The position numbers were made by a program, and so were the translations under genes. Positions 10,059-20,654 of a DNA stretch of 33,491 nucleotides are shown piece after piece. Below the pieces are notes generated by a model. The model did not search any database, was not told where the DNA came from, and saw nothing but the letters and a program-made list of their open reading frames with translations. This DNA is from Deltaproteobacteria bacterium (GTDB lineage Bacteria; Desulfobacterota; Desulfobacteria; Desulfobacterales; Desulfatirhabdiaceae): assembly GCA_016219185.1 (NCBI GenBank), contig JACRBZ010000017.1, forward strand, positions 1 to 33,491. Reading direction: 5' to 3'. How positions within the stretch are numbered: the stretch's first letter is position 1; each line of letters begins with the position of its first letter.

Positions 10059-13000
10059 ACCTTTCCAGAACCTTCATCCTCAGGCCGGTCGCCACAACGC
10101 TTCTCATGGTTGCAATCCTTCTGGCCGGCGCGGTTGCCTACCACCAGTTGCCGGTCGCGGCCCTGCCGCAGGTGGATTATCCGACCATCCAGGTCCGCAC
10201 TTTTTATCCCGGAGCAAGTCCGGACGTCATGGCGACATCGGTAACAGCACCGCTTGAGCGTCAGTTCGGCCAGATGCCGGGCCTGACCCAGATGACATCC
10301 GCCAGTTCCGGCGGCAGCTCCGTCATCACGCTGCAGTTCAGCCTGGACCTGAGCCTGGACGTGGCCGAGCAGGAAGTCCAGGCAGCCATCAACGCGGGGT
10401 TTACATTCCTGCCGAAGGATCTGCCGAACCCACCGGTTTACAGCAAGGTCAACCCGGCGGATGCGCCGATCCTGACACTGGCATTGATGGCGGACTCACT
10501 CCCGCTGCCGCAGGTGGAAGATCTGGCGGATACCCGGTTTGCCCAGAAGATATCCCAGTTGCCTGGGGTCGGGCTTGTCAGCATCAGCGGGGGCCAGCGG
10601 CCGGCGGTGCGGGTTCATGTCAATCCGACAGCCCTTGCTTCCTACGGGCTGACCCTTGAAGATCTGCGCGCCGCCATTGCCGCCGCCAATGTCAATCAGG
10701 CCAAAGGCGGCTTTGACGGCCCCCGTCAGGCATATATCATCGGTGCCAACGACCAGCTCTATTCCAGCAGGGATTTCAGCCCGCTCGTCATCGCCTATAA
10801 GAACGGCGCAGCGGTTCACCTCTCTGATGTGGCCGAGGTTCTTGACAGTGCCGAGAACCTGAATCAGGCCGCCTGGATGAATGGCACCCCGGCCGTTGTT
10901 GTCAACATCCAGCGACAGCCGGGGGCCAACGTTATTGAGGTCGTTGATCGCATCAAAGCACTGCTGCCGCAATTAAAAAGCGCTCTGCCGGCCGCTGTCA
11001 ACGTATCGGTGCTGACCGATCGAACCACGACCATCCGTGAGTCGGTAAAGGACGTGCAGTTCGAGCTAATGCTGGCCGTGGTTCTGGTCGTTCTGGTCAT
11101 TTTTCTGTTCCTGCGCAATCTGGCCGCGACCACGATTCCCAGTGTGGCGGTTCCCCTGTCCCTGGTCGGAACCTTCGGGGTCATGTATCTGCTGGGGTTC
11201 AGCCTCAACAATCTCACGCTGATGGCCCTCACCATTTCAACCGGCTTTGTGGTCGATGATGCCATCGTGATGATCGAAAATATCGCCCGCTTTGTTGAAG
11301 AAGGGGAGACCCCGATGCAGGCGGCCCTCAAGGGGGCCCAGCAGATCGGCTTCACCATTCTTTCTCTGACCGTTTCACTCATTGCCGTGCTGATCCCGCT
11401 TCTCTTCATGGGGGATGTGGTGGGCCGCCTCTTCCGCGAATTCGCCATCACCCTTGGCGTCACCATTCTGATCTCGGCGGTTGTCTCTTTGACTTTGACG
11501 CCGATGATGTGCGCCAGAATTCTCAAATTCACCCCCGAGGACCGGCAGGGAAAATTCTACCACGCCTCCCAGCGGTTCTTCGATCGGGTCATCGCCGCCT
11601 ACGGAAGCTCCCTTCAGTGGGTGCTGCATCACCAGACAGCCACCATAGGCGTGGCCATGGCCACGCTGGTCCTGACGGTGGTCCTTTATATCATCGTTCC
11701 CAAGGGCTTTTTCCCGGTTCAGGATACAGGCGTGATTCAGGGCATTTCGGAGGCCCCGCAATCGATTTCCTTCTCGGCCATGGCCGATCGACAACAGGCG
11801 CTTGCCGGAGTGATCCTGAAAAATCCGGCTGTGGCGAGCCTTTCGTCATTTATCGGCGTGGACGGAACCAATACCACCTTGAACAGCGGCAGGATACTTA
11901 TTAACCTCAAACCCCTTGCCGAGCGGGACGCAAGCGCCGGCGAAGTCATCCTGCAGCTCCAGCCCGAACTGGCAAAGATCAACGGCATCACGCTCTTCAT
12001 GCAGCCGGTGCAGGATCTGACCGTTGACGCGCGGATCAGCCGCACCCAGTTCAAATATACACTCGAAGATCCCAACACCGCGGAACTGAAACGCTGGGCG
12101 CCCAGGGTGGTCGAATCGCTTCAGGCCCGGCCCGAACTGCGGGATGTCAGCAGCGACGAGCAGGGTCAGGGCCTTCGGATCGGACTCACCGTTGACCGGA
12201 GCACGGCCGCCCGGTTCGGCATCACCCCGCAGCTTATCGACGACACGCTGTACGACGCCTTTGGACAGCGGCAGATATCCACGATTTTCACGGAGCTGAA
12301 CCAATACCGCGTGGTCCTTTCCGTTAAATCCAATTTTCAGCAGGGCCCGGACGGGCTGTCTTCAGTGTACCTGCGCGGGAAAGACGGCGGAACCGTGCCG
12401 CTCAGCGCCATCAGCCGGGCCGAGGAATCGACCGGAGCACTGGTGATCAACCGGCAGGGGCAGTTTCCGGCAGTGACCGCATCATTCAACCTTGCGCCCG
12501 GCGTGGCGCTTGGCGGCGCCGTAACCGCAGTCGAAGAGACGCTGCAACATTTAGGGCTGCCAGCGAGCATCCGCGGCAATTTTCAGGGAACGGCGCAGGC
12601 ATTCAAGGATTCCCTCACCCATGAACCACTCCTGATTCTGGCGGCATTGATAACGGTCTACATCGTTCTCGGGGTGTTGTACGAAAGCTTCATTCATCCG
12701 GTCACCATCCTCTCCACGCTGCCTTCCGCCGGGGTGGGAGCGGTTCTTTCGCTCATGGTCTTTCACACGGAACTCAGCGTCATTGCCGTGATCGGCATCA
12801 TCCTGCTGATCGGCATCGTCAAGAAGAACGGCATCATGATGGTGGATTTTGCCCTGGAAGCCGAACGCAAACTGGGGAAACCCCCCGAGGAAGCGATTTT
12901 TCAGGCATGCCTTCTGAGGTTTCGCCCGATCATGATGACCACCCTGGCAGCGCTTCTGGGGGCGCTTCCCCTGGCCCTGGGCCGGGGTGTCGGATCTGAA

Positions 13001-13171
13001 CTGCGTCGTCCGCTGGGTATCGCCATCGTGGGAGGGCTGATCATCAGCCAGGTTCTGACCCTCTACACGACGCCGGTCATCTATCTTGCTTTCGACCGGT
13101 TGATGCGACGCAGCCGTAAAGCGTTGTCCGGATATGCAGCAGATGAAAACGAGATGGAGGTTTCGCCGTGA
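10055..13171 (+). CDS. mdtB: RND multidrug efflux permease, MdtB-like
   Basis: A 1038-residue inner-membrane RND pump of the usual length, with 12 membrane helices and two large periplasmic loops. The N-terminus ([22 protein letters not shown]) is the family start. The proton-relay residues are present: Asp401-Asp402 in [14 protein letters not shown] and Lys924 in [13 protein letters not shown]. The porter motif [20 protein letters not shown] and the [18 protein letters not shown] motif of the last helices are also there. RND pumps capture substrates from the periplasm or membrane and drive them out with protons. MdtB works with MdtC as a mixed trimer in E. coli, and two different permeases in tandem here suggest the same arrangement. 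It overlaps both neighbours by four bases (ATGA), so the stoichiometry may be set by coupled translation. The substrate is unknown. Confidence 0.93.
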   Translation: MNLSRTFILRPVATTLLMVAILLAGAVAYHQLPVAALPQVDYPTIQVRTFYPGASPDVMATSVTAPLERQFGQMPGLTQMTSASSGGSSVITLQFSLDLSLDVAEQEVQAAINAGFTFLPKDLPNPPVYSKVNPADAPILTLALMADSLPLPQVEDLADTRFAQKISQLPGVGLVSISGGQRPAVRVHVNPTALASYGLTLEDLRAAIAAANVNQAKGGFDGPRQAYIIGANDQLYSSRDFSPLVIAYKNGAAVHLSDVAEVLDSAENLNQAAWMNGTPAVVVNIQRQPGANVIEVVDRIKALLPQLKSALPAAVNVSVLTDRTTTIRESVKDVQFELMLAVVLVVLVIFLFLRNLAATTIPSVAVPLSLVGTFGVMYLLGFSLNNLTLMALTISTGFVVDDAIVMIENIARFVEEGETPMQAALKGAQQIGFTILSLTVSLIAVLIPLLFMGDVVGRLFREFAITLGVTILISAVVSLTLTPMMCARILKFTPEDRQGKFYHASQRFFDRVIAAYGSSLQWVLHHQTATIGVAMATLVLTVVLYIIVPKGFFPVQDTGVIQGISEAPQSISFSAMADRQQALAGVILKNPAVASLSSFIGVDGTNTTLNSGRILINLKPLAERDASAGEVILQLQPELAKINGITLFMQPVQDLTVDARISRTQFKYTLEDPNTAELKRWAPRVVESLQARPELRDVSSDEQGQGLRIGLTVDRSTAARFGITPQLIDDTLYDAFGQRQISTIFTELNQYRVVLSVKSNFQQGPDGLSSVYLRGKDGGTVPLSAISRAEESTGALVINRQGQFPAVTASFNLAPGVALGGAVTAVEETLQHLGLPASIRGNFQGTAQAFKDSLTHEPLLILAALITVYIVLGVLYESFIHPVTILSTLPSAGVGAVLSLMVFHTELSVIAVIGIILLIGIVKKNGIMMVDFALEAERKLGKPPEEAIFQACLLRFRPIMMTTLAALLGALPLALGRGVGSELRRPLGIAIVGGLIISQVLTLYTTPVIYLAFDRLMRRSRKALSGYAADENEMEVSP

Positions 13172-16100
13172 ACATCTCCGCCGTTTTCATCAGAAGACCG
13201 GTCGCAACCACGCTTTTGACCATCGGGCTCGTTCTCTCCGGAGCCGTCTCTTTCCGGCTCCTTCCCGTGTCACCGTTGCCTCAGGTGGATTTTCCGACCA
13301 TATCGGTGTCGGCGTCCCTTCCCGGTGCCGACCCCGAAACCATGTCAACCTCGGTTGCCGCGCCCCTGGAACGCCAGTTCGGCCGGATCGCCGGCGTGAC
13401 GGAGATGACCTCCGCCAGTTACCGCGGCTCGACCAGCATCACCCTGCAGTTCGACCTGAACCGCAACATCGATGGGGCTGCCCGGGATGTTCAGGGTGCG
13501 ATTAACGCGGCCAGGGGGTATCTGCCGTCAAACCTTCCGAGCAACCCGTCCTATCGCAAGGTCAACCCGTCGGATGCGCCGATTCTGATTCTGGCCCTTA
13601 CATCCGACACCATGACCAAGGCCGGGATGTACGATGCGGCTTCGTCCATCCTTCAGCAGAAGCTCTCTCAAATTAAAGGGGTCGGCCAGGTCTTTGTAGG
13701 AGGAAGCTCGCTTCCCGCAGTCCGTGTGGATCTGAATCCCCTGACGCTCAGCCAATATGGAATCAGCCTTGAAGCCATGCGCGTTTTTCTGGCCGGTACC
13801 AATGTCAACCGCCCCAAGGGTGAGTTGGTCAAGGACGACAGAACGTGGGGGATCCGAACCAACGACCAACTCGGCACTGCTGATGAATACCTGCCGCTGA
13901 TCGTCACTTACCGCTCGGGTTCGGCGGTTCGGCTGTCGGATGTAGCCAATGTTCAGGATTCGGTGGAGGATCTGCGCACGGCGGGTATGGTCAACGGCAA
14001 GCCGGCTGTCATGCTGGTTATCTTCCGTCAGCCCGGAGCCAACATCATCGAAACCGTTGACAATGTCCGCAGCCTGCTCCCGCAACTGGGAGCCGCCCTT
14101 CCCGGGTCAATCGATCTGTCGGTGGTACTCGATCGGACCCCGCCGATTCGCGGATCGCTCAGGGATGTGGGATGGACCCTCATCATGTCGGGATTTCTCG
14201 TTATCCTGGTGGTATTCTGGTTTCTGCGGAGTATCCGCGCAACAATCATCCCGGCTGTCGCCGTGGCGGTGTCGATCATCGGCACCTTCGGCGTGATGTA
14301 CCTGTGCGGTTACTCGCTGGACAACCTTTCTCTCATGGCGCTCACCGTTGCCACCGGGTTTGTTGTGGACGATGCCATTGTGGTGCTTGAAAATATTACC
14401 CGTTACCGGGAAATGGGGGAATCGGCCCAGAAGGCGGCATTATCCGGGTCAAAGGAAATTGCGTTTACCGTCCTTTCCATGAGCTTCTCACTGGTAGCCG
14501 TATTCATCCCCATTCTCCTGATGGGCGGGATGGTCGGCCGCCTGTTCCGCGAATTTGCCGTCATCCTCTCTGTCGCGATCATGATTTCCCTGGCAGTTTC
14601 GCTGACCCTGACCCCGATGATGTGCGCAACGCTCCTTAAACCTGAAAAAAAGCGCAAGCACGGGATGCTTTACAGGGCAAGCGAGAATATGTTCGGTTGG
14701 ATGCATGCCAGATACGAGGTGACGCTACGCTGGGCAATCCGCCACTCCCGCATCATGCTCATGCTTATGCTGCTCATGGTCGTGATTAACATTGGTCTCT
14801 TTATCCTTGTGCCCAAAGGCTTCTTTCCCGAACAGGACACCGGCCGCATTGCGGGCGCCATTCAGGCTGCCCAGGATATCTCGTTTCAGGCCATGCAGGA
14901 AAAACTGGCGCAGATTATTGACATCATCAAAAAAGATCCCGATGTGGAGTACGTAACGGGCTTTACCGGCGGGGGCGGCGGCGGCGGGGCCACCACCAAT
15001 TCCGGCCGGATGTTTATTTCGCTGAAACCCTTCGGGAATCGGACCGCGGATGCAAAAGGGATCATCGGAAGATTGCGTAAGAATCTGGTGCAAGTCCCCG
15101 GCGCCCCCACTTTTCTCCAACCTGTTCAGGATCTGCGTGTTGGCGGGAGAATCAGCAATGCCCTCTACCAGTACACCCTCCAGAGTGACGATCCGAAGGA
15201 ACTCAACCGATGGGCCCAAGCCCTTCTGCAAAAGCTGCGCACGATTCCGAAACTGGCCGATCTCAGCAGCGACCAGCAGAATAAGGGCCGCCAGGCGTCT
15301 CTGGTTATCGACCGCCCCACGGCCTCCCGGCTGGGTATCACGCCGCAGGCCATCGACAATACCCTGTACGATGCCTTCGGTCAGCGCCAGGTGTCGATCA
15401 ACTATACCCTGTTGAACCAATACCATGTGGTTATGGAGGTCGATCCTCGTTTCTGGCAGAATCCGGAGACGTTGAAAGACATCTATGTCCCTTCATCCAA
15501 AGGTACCCAGGTTCCCTTGAGCGCTTTTACCCATTATGAACCGACCGCCACGGCCCTGGCTGTAAACCATCAGGGGCAGTTCCCCTCGATAACCCTGTCT
15601 TTCAATCTGGCGCCCGGCGTAGCGCTCGGAGATGCAGTGGAAGCCCTTGAGAATGCCACGCGGGAGATCGGGATGCCGGGTAGTATCCGGGGAAATTTTG
15701 CGGGAACGGCCCAGGCATTCAAGTCATCGCTCGCCAATGAGCCGTTGCTGATCCTGGCTGCGCTGGTTACCGTCTATATCGTGCTCGGCGTGCTATACGA
15801 GAGCTACATCCACCCGCTGACCATTCTTTCCACCCTGCCATCGGCCGGGGTGGGTGCGGTACTTGCCCTGATGATCTTAAGGACGGATCTTAGCCTCATT
15901 GCCGTTATCGGCGTTATCCTGCTGATCGGCATCGTCAAGAAGAACGGCATCATGATGGTGGACTTTGCCCTGGAAGCTGAACGTAAAGAGGGAACGGCCC
16001 CTGAGGAAGCGATTTTTCAGGCGTGCCTGCTGCGGTTTCGGCCGATCATGATGACCACCATGGCGGCGCTTATCGGAGCACTTCCGCTGGCAATCGGTCA

Positions 16101-16302
16101 CGGGGTCGGCTCCGAGCTGCGTCGGCCGCTGGGTATTGCCGTTGTCGGCGGGCTGATTTTCAGCCAAATGCTGACGCTCTATACAACCCCTGTGGTTTAT
16201 CTTTATCTGGACCGTTTCAGATTATGGATGGACGGAAAGCGCAGACGGGCGCTGCGATATGGATTGAAGGAAAATAGACAAACACCCGAGTCGCTGCAAT
16301 GA
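13168..16302 (+). CDS. mdtC: RND multidrug efflux permease, MdtC-like
   Basis: A 1044-residue paralogue of the gene just upstream, clearly a product of tandem duplication. Whole motifs are shared, even at DNA level around bases 12807-12865 and 15919-15977. It begins [20 protein letters not shown]. It keeps the proton-relay residues Asp401-Asp402 ([12 protein letters not shown]) and Lys925 ([12 protein letters not shown]), so this subunit also looks competent for proton transfer. A run of seven glycines (601-607) sits in the porter region where the MdtB copy has GVDGTNTT. In E. coli the two permeases form a heterotrimer with distinct roles; that the same holds here is inference. The gene overlaps mdtB and the outer-membrane factor gene by ATGA. 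Confidence 0.92.
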   Translation: MNISAVFIRRPVATTLLTIGLVLSGAVSFRLLPVSPLPQVDFPTISVSASLPGADPETMSTSVAAPLERQFGRIAGVTEMTSASYRGSTSITLQFDLNRNIDGAARDVQGAINAARGYLPSNLPSNPSYRKVNPSDAPILILALTSDTMTKAGMYDAASSILQQKLSQIKGVGQVFVGGSSLPAVRVDLNPLTLSQYGISLEAMRVFLAGTNVNRPKGELVKDDRTWGIRTNDQLGTADEYLPLIVTYRSGSAVRLSDVANVQDSVEDLRTAGMVNGKPAVMLVIFRQPGANIIETVDNVRSLLPQLGAALPGSIDLSVVLDRTPPIRGSLRDVGWTLIMSGFLVILVVFWFLRSIRATIIPAVAVAVSIIGTFGVMYLCGYSLDNLSLMALTVATGFVVDDAIVVLENITRYREMGESAQKAALSGSKEIAFTVLSMSFSLVAVFIPILLMGGMVGRLFREFAVILSVAIMISLAVSLTLTPMMCATLLKPEKKRKHGMLYRASENMFGWMHARYEVTLRWAIRHSRIMLMLMLLMVVINIGLFILVPKGFFPEQDTGRIAGAIQAAQDISFQAMQEKLAQIIDIIKKDPDVEYVTGFTGGGGGGGATTNSGRMFISLKPFGNRTADAKGIIGRLRKNLVQVPGAPTFLQPVQDLRVGGRISNALYQYTLQSDDPKELNRWAQALLQKLRTIPKLADLSSDQQNKGRQASLVIDRPTASRLGITPQAIDNTLYDAFGQRQVSINYTLLNQYHVVMEVDPRFWQNPETLKDIYVPSSKGTQVPLSAFTHYEPTATALAVNHQGQFPSITLSFNLAPGVALGDAVEALENATREIGMPGSIRGNFAGTAQAFKSSLANEPLLILAALVTVYIVLGVLYESYIHPLTILSTLPSAGVGAVLALMILRTDLSLIAVIGVILLIGIVKKNGIMMVDFALEAERKEGTAPEEAIFQACLLRFRPIMMTTMAALIGALPLAIGHGVGSELRRPLGIAVVGGLIFSQMLTLYTTPVVYLYLDRFRLWMDGKRRRALRYGLKENRQTPESLQ

Positions 16303-17750
16303 GAGAAAAAATGACTTTAATGAGATGGGAAAGACTTCTGTTTGCCGTCGGACTGCTGGTATCCGTCACATCCTGCACCGTGGGTCCGGAATATGTGCGG
16401 CCGATCACCGGGATTCCGGTTTCTTACAAGGAAATTGACGGCTGGAAAGTGGCCAGTCCGAATGACGACGCCATCAAGGAAGCATGGTGGGAGCTTTTTA
16501 ACGATCCGCAGATGAATGCGCTTGAAGCGCAGGTGATCGTTGCCAACCCGAATGTATGGGTTGCGGAAGCACAGTTCCGGCAGGCCAGGGCTTTGGTCCA
16601 GTCCGCCCGGGCAGGCTACTTTCCCACGCTCACGGTCGGGGCATCGGCAAAACGCGCTGCCTCATCAGAGAACCTCGGGCCCAGCACCAGCGGGGTCAGT
16701 GTCTCGGATTTTTTACTGCCGATCGACCTTTCGTGGGAAGCCGACCTGTGGGGCCGGATCCGCCGTACCGTTGAAGCGAGCCAGGCAAGCGCCCAGGCGA
16801 GCGCGGCGGATCTGGCCGCGGTCCGATTGAGCGCTCAGGCTGAATTGGCCCTGGATTATCTGCAACTTCGGACCCTCGATGCCCAGAAACAACTCCTCGA
16901 TTCCACGGTCGCCTATTACGGGAAGTCCCTTGAACTGACGAATAACCGGTACAATAGCGGCGTTGTTGCCAGATCGGATGTGCTGCAGGCGGAAACCCAG
17001 CTTAAGAGCACCCGGGCCCAGGCCCTTGACCTTGGCTTGCAACGCGCCCAGATGGAACACGCCATGGCCATTCTGATCGGAAAACCGGCTTCTGAATTCT
17101 CGCTTCCGGCTGCCCCGCTTATTCCCTCACAGCCGTCCATCCCGGTTTCCGTGCCATCGGAACTTCTCGAACAGCGGTCCGACATTGCCGCGGCCGAGCG
17201 GCGCATGGCAATGGCCAATGCGCAGATCGGCGTGGCCCGTGCTGCATTTTACCCAACCGTTCAAATAGGTGCTCTGGCGGGACTTGAAGCATCGCGTGCG
17301 GACCAGTGGCTGAGCTGGCCGAGCCGTTTCTGGTCTGTAGGCCCTTCGATTTCCCAGACGGTTTTCGATGGGGGGCTGCGCCAGGCCCAGAGTGATCAGG
17401 CGCTGGCTGCCTATGATGCAACCGCCGCAACTTATCGCAAGATTGTTCTTAACGCCTTTCAGGAGGTTGAGGACAATCTGGCAGCACTCCGCATTCTGGG
17501 GGAAGAAGCGCGGGTCCAGACAGAGGCTGTTAATGCGGCCCGGCAGGCCGCAGCCGTGACGATCAACCAGTATAAGGCCGGAACCGTAAGTTATATCAAT
17601 GTCATTGTTGCCCAGACAGCGAAACTTGCCAGCGAAAGAACGCTTCTTGAAATCCGGAGTCGGCAACTGGCCGCAAGCGTTCTTCTGATCAAAGCGCTGG
17701 GAGGGGGATGGAAATCAGCGGATCTCCCTTCCGTGAATTCCTTGAACTGA
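16299..17750 (+). CDS. Outer-membrane efflux lipoprotein (OprM/NodT family)
   Basis: A 483-residue outer-membrane factor of the usual length. The signal peptide ends in a lipobox-like VTSC (Cys26), so the mature protein is probably lipidated, as in OprM and NodT relatives. The family start CTVGPEYVRP follows directly. Two internally similar halves rich in Ala/Gln/Leu form the coiled-coil tunnel: the first half has SWEADLWGRIRRTVEAS, the second RRMAMANAQIGVARAAFYPTV and FDGGLRQAQSDQALAAYDA. It would form the trimeric outer-membrane exit duct for the MdtABC-type pump. Having its own channel gene differs from E. coli mdtABC, which borrows TolC. It starts in the ATGA overlap with mdtC, and its last 36 bases overlap the 3' end of a gene on the other strand. 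Confidence 0.93.
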   Translation: MREKMTLMRWERLLFAVGLLVSVTSCTVGPEYVRPITGIPVSYKEIDGWKVASPNDDAIKEAWWELFNDPQMNALEAQVIVANPNVWVAEAQFRQARALVQSARAGYFPTLTVGASAKRAASSENLGPSTSGVSVSDFLLPIDLSWEADLWGRIRRTVEASQASAQASAADLAAVRLSAQAELALDYLQLRTLDAQKQLLDSTVAYYGKSLELTNNRYNSGVVARSDVLQAETQLKSTRAQALDLGLQRAQMEHAMAILIGKPASEFSLPAAPLIPSQPSIPVSVPSELLEQRSDIAAAERRMAMANAQIGVARAAFYPTVQIGALAGLEASRADQWLSWPSRFWSVGPSISQTVFDGGLRQAQSDQALAAYDATAATYRKIVLNAFQEVEDNLAALRILGEEARVQTEAVNAARQAAAVTINQYKAGTVSYINVIVAQTAKLASERTLLEIRSRQLAASVLLIKALGGGWKSADLPSVNSLN

Positions 17751-19730
17751 TACGGCCCGGCAGAGTGCTTTCCGGACTTCCTCAATGACCGGGGTCCAGA
17801 CGCCGCGGGTCGTCTGCCGGAATAAACGCATGACACCCGGATACCAGGGCGAATCGCTACGCTTGCGCAACCAGCGCCAGTCGGTTCTGTAAGCCGGTAG
17901 CAACACCCAGCAAGCCTTGCCCAGCGCACCGGCAAGGTGGGCAACGGCGGTGTCCACGCAAATCAAAAGATCCAACTGGTCAATAATGGCCGCCGTGTCC
18001 GAAAAGTCGGCGATATCGAACCCCAGGTGCAACAAGGATTGGCCTTGTGGAGGGTTTTTGGCTTCATCTCCGGCCAACCCCATTTGAAGACTGACAAATC
18101 GTACACCGGGTACGGTCCACAGCGGAGCCAGGGTCGAAAGCCAGGGAAGTGATCGGTCATTGTCGTTGTGGTGTTTGCCGTTTCCCCGCCATACCAGACC
18201 GACACGGAAACTATCAATCGGCAAGCGGGGCTTCCAGTGAGCAATGCGTTCGGCAGGCGCTTTTAAGTAAGGAATCCGGGTCGGAAAAGTCCCGGTTTCG
18301 CCCTTCCAGTACAACGGAATGCTTAGAGGAAGTGTCCAATAATCATGGGGCTGGATATCGGGTCCAATCTCGCTGAACGCAATAACCGAATCCACTCCCT
18401 GCAGGGTTTCCATGAGGCGTTTAAGGGATGCCTTGCACACATAGGTGATATGATGAACCCCCAATTGCTTTTTCATCAGCGGCAAATACCGGCAAAACTG
18501 GATTTCATCGCCAAATCCCTGTTCCAGCCATACCAGCAAGGATTTGCCTGCCAAGGATTCACCGCGCCATTTCGGGAATGGCAGATTCGGAAGGGGGATC
18601 CCGCTATCCGGCAGTCCCGGATCGTAACGCGCTTCATGATGGATCCAGCCCTCTGCGAAACGCCCCTGGGATAGGAGCAGGAAACCAAGATTGAGATGGG
18701 CGAGTTGATAATCCGGATCCTGGGCCAGGGCTTGCCGAAAGCGATGTTCAGCCTCGTTATCCCGTTTTTGATTGGTCAGATAGACACCCAAGTTGGAATA
18801 GGGGAATGCCGATTCCGGGCTGATGGCAATTGCCTGAAGGTAGTGATCCTCGGCTTCCGGGGAATAATCGGAGCGATTTGTCAGAAGGCTGGCAAGATTG
18901 GAATGAATTTCCGCGGATCCGGGGCTGAGTTTGACGGCTTCCCGCTGGCACGCTTCGGCTTCTTCTTCCCGCTTCCGGTTTTCCAGTAAAAGGCCAAGAT
19001 TCGTGTATGCCTCTGAATTGACGGGATCTAGTGCAATGGCGTTTCGATAACACTGTTCAGCTTCATCGTCTTTCTTGCAGCCGGCGAGTAAAATACCGAG
19101 ATTGGAATACGCCACCGCATTGCAGGGATTCAGCGAAATGGCTTTCCGATAACACCGTTCTGCCTCATCGTTTTGTTTATGGCCGGCAAGAAGGACACCG
19201 AGGTTGGAATAAGCCTCTGCATTGCCGGAATCCAATACAATGGCGTTTCGATAACATTGCTCGGCTTCATCGTCTTTCTTGCGACCGGCAAGAAGGACGC
19301 CGAGGTTGGTGTGAATTTCGGAATTTCCGGGATTCAACGAAATGGCTTTTCTGTACCAATATTCGGCTTTCTCTTCTTGCTTTCCCCTGGCAAATATGAG
19401 TCCAAGATTGTTGTACGCGTCAATATTTCCCGGATCTATTGAAATTGTTTTCCGGTAATATTGCTCCGCCTCTTCATCCCGCTGCGAGCGGGCGCAAAGA
19501 AGCCCGAGGTTGAAGCATGCTTGCGATGCCTTGGGATTAAGCCGGATTGTTTGTCGCCAATAATGCTCTGCGCGCGCGTGATCTCCGAGGGTAATCGCGC
19601 AAATGCCGGCAATATTGTACAAGTCGGCGTTGTTGAAATCGTTTTGCAAACAGGCTTCAGCAGCCTGTAATGCTTGCTGCACCTGACCGCATGCAAGCAG
19701 GTGCAGAGGATCCGAACTGCCATTCATCAT
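17715..19730 (-). CDS. TPR-repeat protein with C-terminal GT9-like glycosyltransferase domain
   Basis: A 671-residue protein. About ten tetratricopeptide repeats of 34 residues fill residues ~35-385 (NLGVLLAGRKKDDEAEQCYR pattern; N-P-G/C-N turns). A C-terminal glycosyltransferase-fold domain follows (~400-660) with EQGFGDEIQFCRYLPL, VGLVWRGNGKHHND and ICVDTAVAHLAGALGK. These motifs fit the family of TPR proteins carrying a heptosyltransferase/GT9-like domain, which is linked to transfer of sugars onto surface molecules or proteins. The actual donor and acceptor are unknown. The ATG at 19730 is preceded by AGGA eight bases away; a second ATG lies three bases inside. The gene runs towards the efflux operon and overlaps its last gene by 36 bases. 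Several TPR units are almost identical in DNA, a sign of recent unit duplication. Confidence 0.88.
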   Translation of the reverse strand: MMNGSSDPLHLLACGQVQQALQAAEACLQNDFNNADLYNIAGICAITLGDHARAEHYWRQTIRLNPKASQACFNLGLLCARSQRDEEAEQYYRKTISIDPGNIDAYNNLGLIFARGKQEEKAEYWYRKAISLNPGNSEIHTNLGVLLAGRKKDDEAEQCYRNAIVLDSGNAEAYSNLGVLLAGHKQNDEAERCYRKAISLNPCNAVAYSNLGILLAGCKKDDEAEQCYRNAIALDPVNSEAYTNLGLLLENRKREEEAEACQREAVKLSPGSAEIHSNLASLLTNRSDYSPEAEDHYLQAIAISPESAFPYSNLGVYLTNQKRDNEAEHRFRQALAQDPDYQLAHLNLGFLLLSQGRFAEGWIHHEARYDPGLPDSGIPLPNLPFPKWRGESLAGKSLLVWLEQGFGDEIQFCRYLPLMKKQLGVHHITYVCKASLKRLMETLQGVDSVIAFSEIGPDIQPHDYWTLPLSIPLYWKGETGTFPTRIPYLKAPAERIAHWKPRLPIDSFRVGLVWRGNGKHHNDNDRSLPWLSTLAPLWTVPGVRFVSLQMGLAGDEAKNPPQGQSLLHLGFDIADFSDTAAIIDQLDLLICVDTAVAHLAGALGKACWVLLPAYRTDWRWLRKRSDSPWYPGVMRLFRQTTRGVWTPVIEEVRKALCRAVSVQGIHGREIR
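19034..19441 (-). repeat. Tandem TPR-coding repeats (102-bp unit)
   Basis: Four 34-codon units inside the TPR glycosyltransferase gene are nearly the same in DNA. The block starting CAATGGCGTTTCGATAACA at 19034 recurs at 19238, exactly 204 bases (two units) away, with few changes over more than 60 bases. The intervening units at about 19136 and 19340 resemble each other (AAATGGCTTTYC). The two-unit period suggests duplication of a pair of TPRs. Such arrays can gain or lose units by recombination. Confidence 0.7.
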
Positions 19731-19753
19731 TAACTATATCCTGCCAATTGTTT

Positions 19754-20017
19754 TTACTCCTGCCAATGGTATATGCCACCATTGCCACAAAATTCACCTG
19801 CCATCCGCTTCTTCTGACCGGCGCTGACAAGAAACAGATCATCCGGCTTTATAAAATAAACCACACTTCCACCCTTGTTCAAGTGAAAAACGTTTGATTC
19901 CCACGGTAAATTTGTTCTAAGCTTGAAAAGCAGATCCCATGGTAGCACCATATGAGTTTTTTTGTCATTCCCTAAGTCAATGTCATTGACCTCCAGGTAA
20001 AAACGTTTTGTGCGCAC
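19754..20017 (-). CDS. Small hypothetical protein upstream of the TPR glycosyltransferase
   Basis: An 87-codon frame on the same strand as the TPR gene, ending 23 bases before its start, so the two could share a transcript. It starts with GTG at 20017 and no clear ribosome-binding site is visible. The protein has alternating hydrophobic and charged residues of a small folded domain (THMVLPWDLLFKLR, GGSVVYFIKPDDLFLV). It has no signal peptide and no membrane segment. I do not recognise the family. The amino-acid pattern looks natural, but the base composition is more AT-rich than the efflux genes and a chance ORF cannot be excluded. From 20018 to 20216 I see no gene. Confidence 0.4.
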   Translation of the reverse strand: MRTKRFYLEVNDIDLGNDKKTHMVLPWDLLFKLRTNLPWESNVFHLNKGGSVVYFIKPDDLFLVSAGQKKRMAGEFCGNGGIYHWQE

Positions 20018-20216
20018 CTCTACACATGCTGTTAAGGCTCAACTCAGGGTAGCCATGATTGTCTTTTGCTTGCAATCTTGAAAGAAAGATATCGTTTGGA
20101 GCAAAATCTGTCCCAAATATTACACTTTTTGGTTGGAATTATACTTCTTCTGCTTCTTGAAAGAAATCTTGGCGTTGGGTCAGCTTTTTGACGGGAGGGT
20201 GTTTGAGGGTTGACAT

Positions 20217-20483
20217 TCATTTCCGCCGGACCTGTAGGCCCATATGGAGATTTTCCGATACTCCAAGAAACTCGACCAATCGTCGCAATGCGCTTGGCGT
20301 CACCTCTCTTTTATTGCTCACAAGTTCTTTAATTCGTTGGAATGAAACATGGATGGTATCGATAAGCCGCTGCTGCCTTATTTCCAGGGGCAGGAGAGCA
20401 GTGAGGGGAGGATACTTATCGGTTCGCACTCGCTCCCATTCTGGCCTCGCTGGAATGATTTTAATATCATCTGATGCCATCAA
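20217..20483 (-). CDS. HigA-like XRE-family antitoxin/regulator (orphan, probably degenerate)
   Basis: An 88-residue DNA-binding protein of HigA/VapI type. From residue ~36 on, RQQRLIDTIHVSFQRIKELV followed by KREVTPSALRRLVEFLGVS lines up with the helix-turn-helix core of HigA antitoxins, including the closing ..LGLQ-type end (MGLQ). The usual N-terminal HPGE..LREEFL segment is missing: the sequence goes from RTDKYPPL straight to TALLPLEIRQ, as if a short in-frame piece was lost. HigA normally sits next to the HigB mRNA-cleaving toxin and represses the shared operon. No toxin-like frame is seen on either side here. It may be a leftover antitoxin that still binds DNA, or inactive. The start is the first of two adjacent ATGs (20483). 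Confidence 0.6.
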   Translation of the reverse strand: MMASDDIKIIPARPEWERVRTDKYPPLTALLPLEIRQQRLIDTIHVSFQRIKELVSNKREVTPSALRRLVEFLGVSENLHMGLQVRRK

Positions 20484-20572
20484 AATATCTTGATATCCAT
20501 GTTATAGTAGACGTATTTTCTCCTGCTCGCCAGAGTTGCCATCATAGTCACGAAATGTGGTAAATATGGCAT

Positions 20573-20578
20573 TATAAT
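20573..20578 (+). promoter_or_regulatory. -10-like box upstream of the secreted repeat protein
   Basis: A perfect TATAAT lies 77 bases before the ATG of the secreted protein, in very AT-rich DNA. No good -35 hexamer is seen 16-18 bases upstream, so activity would need an activator or is only apparent. Motif evidence only. Confidence 0.25.
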
Positions 20579-20654
20579 TGCATATAAATAGTCCGGCTCG
20601 TTATTAACTTTGTCAAGTTGAAATATTTATTACGTTTTGTTTTGGAGGTTTGTC

